A stretch of DNA of 13,229 nt, from NCBI GenBank assembly GCA_910586315.1, contig CAJUIP010000063.1, positions 1-13,229 of the forward strand, in the 5' to 3' direction. The notes beneath the pieces were generated by a model. It saw only the letters and a program-made list of their open reading frames with translations. It was not told where the DNA came from and ran no database searches. This DNA is from an uncultured Lachnospiraceae bacterium. GTDB taxonomy: Bacteria; Bacillota; Clostridia; Lachnospirales; Lachnospiraceae. The position numbers and the translations under genes are program-made. Positions 13,140-13,229 of the stretch are shown here, one piece after another. Numbering within the stretch: the stretch's first letter is position 1; every line of letters begins with the position of its first letter.

Positions 13140-13229
13140 AGCGGCGTATCGCCCTGACCGGCAACCCAAACGTAGGAAAAAGTACGATTTTTAACGCCCT
13201 GACTGGCCTGCACCAGCACACGGGGAACT
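13136..13229 (+). CDS. feoB: FeoB ferrous iron transporter, N-terminal fragment cut by the window end
   Basis: Thirty-one codons are visible before the window ends. They open the cytoplasmic GTPase domain of FeoB: MKRRIALTG followed by the G1 loop GNPNVGKS (residues 9-16), then TIFNALTGLHQHTGN, the usual run towards switch I. FeoB carries ferrous iron across the cytoplasmic membrane using this G domain. The start overlaps the feoA stop in ATGA. Membrane segments lie beyond the window. Confidence 0.93.
   Translation, partial: MKRRIALTGNPNVGKSTIFNALTGLHQHTGN

Noticed and set aside
1..13229. CRISPR arrays, tRNA and rRNA genes
   Set aside because: No regularly spaced 25-40-base repeats with unique spacers were found; the only tandem arrays are coding repeats. 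No tRNA cloverleaf or rRNA sequence was recognised by eye.

Overview
The window looks like chromosome of a Lachnospiraceae-type member of the Clostridia. The reasons are the AT-rich intergenic DNA with strong AGGAGG ribosome sites and extended -10 (TGnTATAAT) promoters, a type III glutamine synthetase, an Rpn-like PD-(D/E)XK transposase-nuclease with GIQK repeats, a fused LicC/LicA-like enzyme, and long choline-binding-repeat lysozymes. No genus can be fixed from the sequence alone.

Layout. Positions 1-418 are a gene-free AT-rich leader ending in a good promoter. Positions 419-2269 (+) encode a three-part protein: winged helix, LicC-like nucleotidyltransferase, LicA-like choline kinase. Convergent to it, 2471-3460 (-) is an Rpn-type nuclease. 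A 450-base intergenic block with several hairpin repeats follows. Then 3941-6127 (+) encodes a secreted GH25 lysozyme with about 15 choline-binding repeats and a collagen-like tail. Positions 6134-7459 are bounded by matching inverted ends and hold a decayed leader ORF, a frameshifted ribbon-helix-helix-type gene and an intact Uma2 nuclease gene. Next come three housekeeping genes on the minus strand: glnN (7484-9601), fba (9791-10657) and thrC (10758-12254). Between thrC and the feo genes sits a compact two-RNA locus (12312-12600): a 32-codon hydrophobic peptide gene on the minus strand and a convergent short RNA on the plus strand. The window ends with feoA and the first 94 bases of feoB, which overlap by ATGA.

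How they work together. The LicC/LicA-like protein would make CDP-choline from choline, and the lysozyme would bind phosphocholine on the cell surface, so the left part of the window reads as a choline-decoration and choline-binding theme. The right part is core metabolism (ammonia assimilation, glycolysis, threonine synthesis, ferrous iron uptake), with mobile-element debris in the spacers. The most notable item is the candidate type I toxin-antitoxin locus at 12312-12600. It has a tiny membrane peptide, a hairpin over its ribosome site, and a convergent short RNA with its own strong promoter and terminator.
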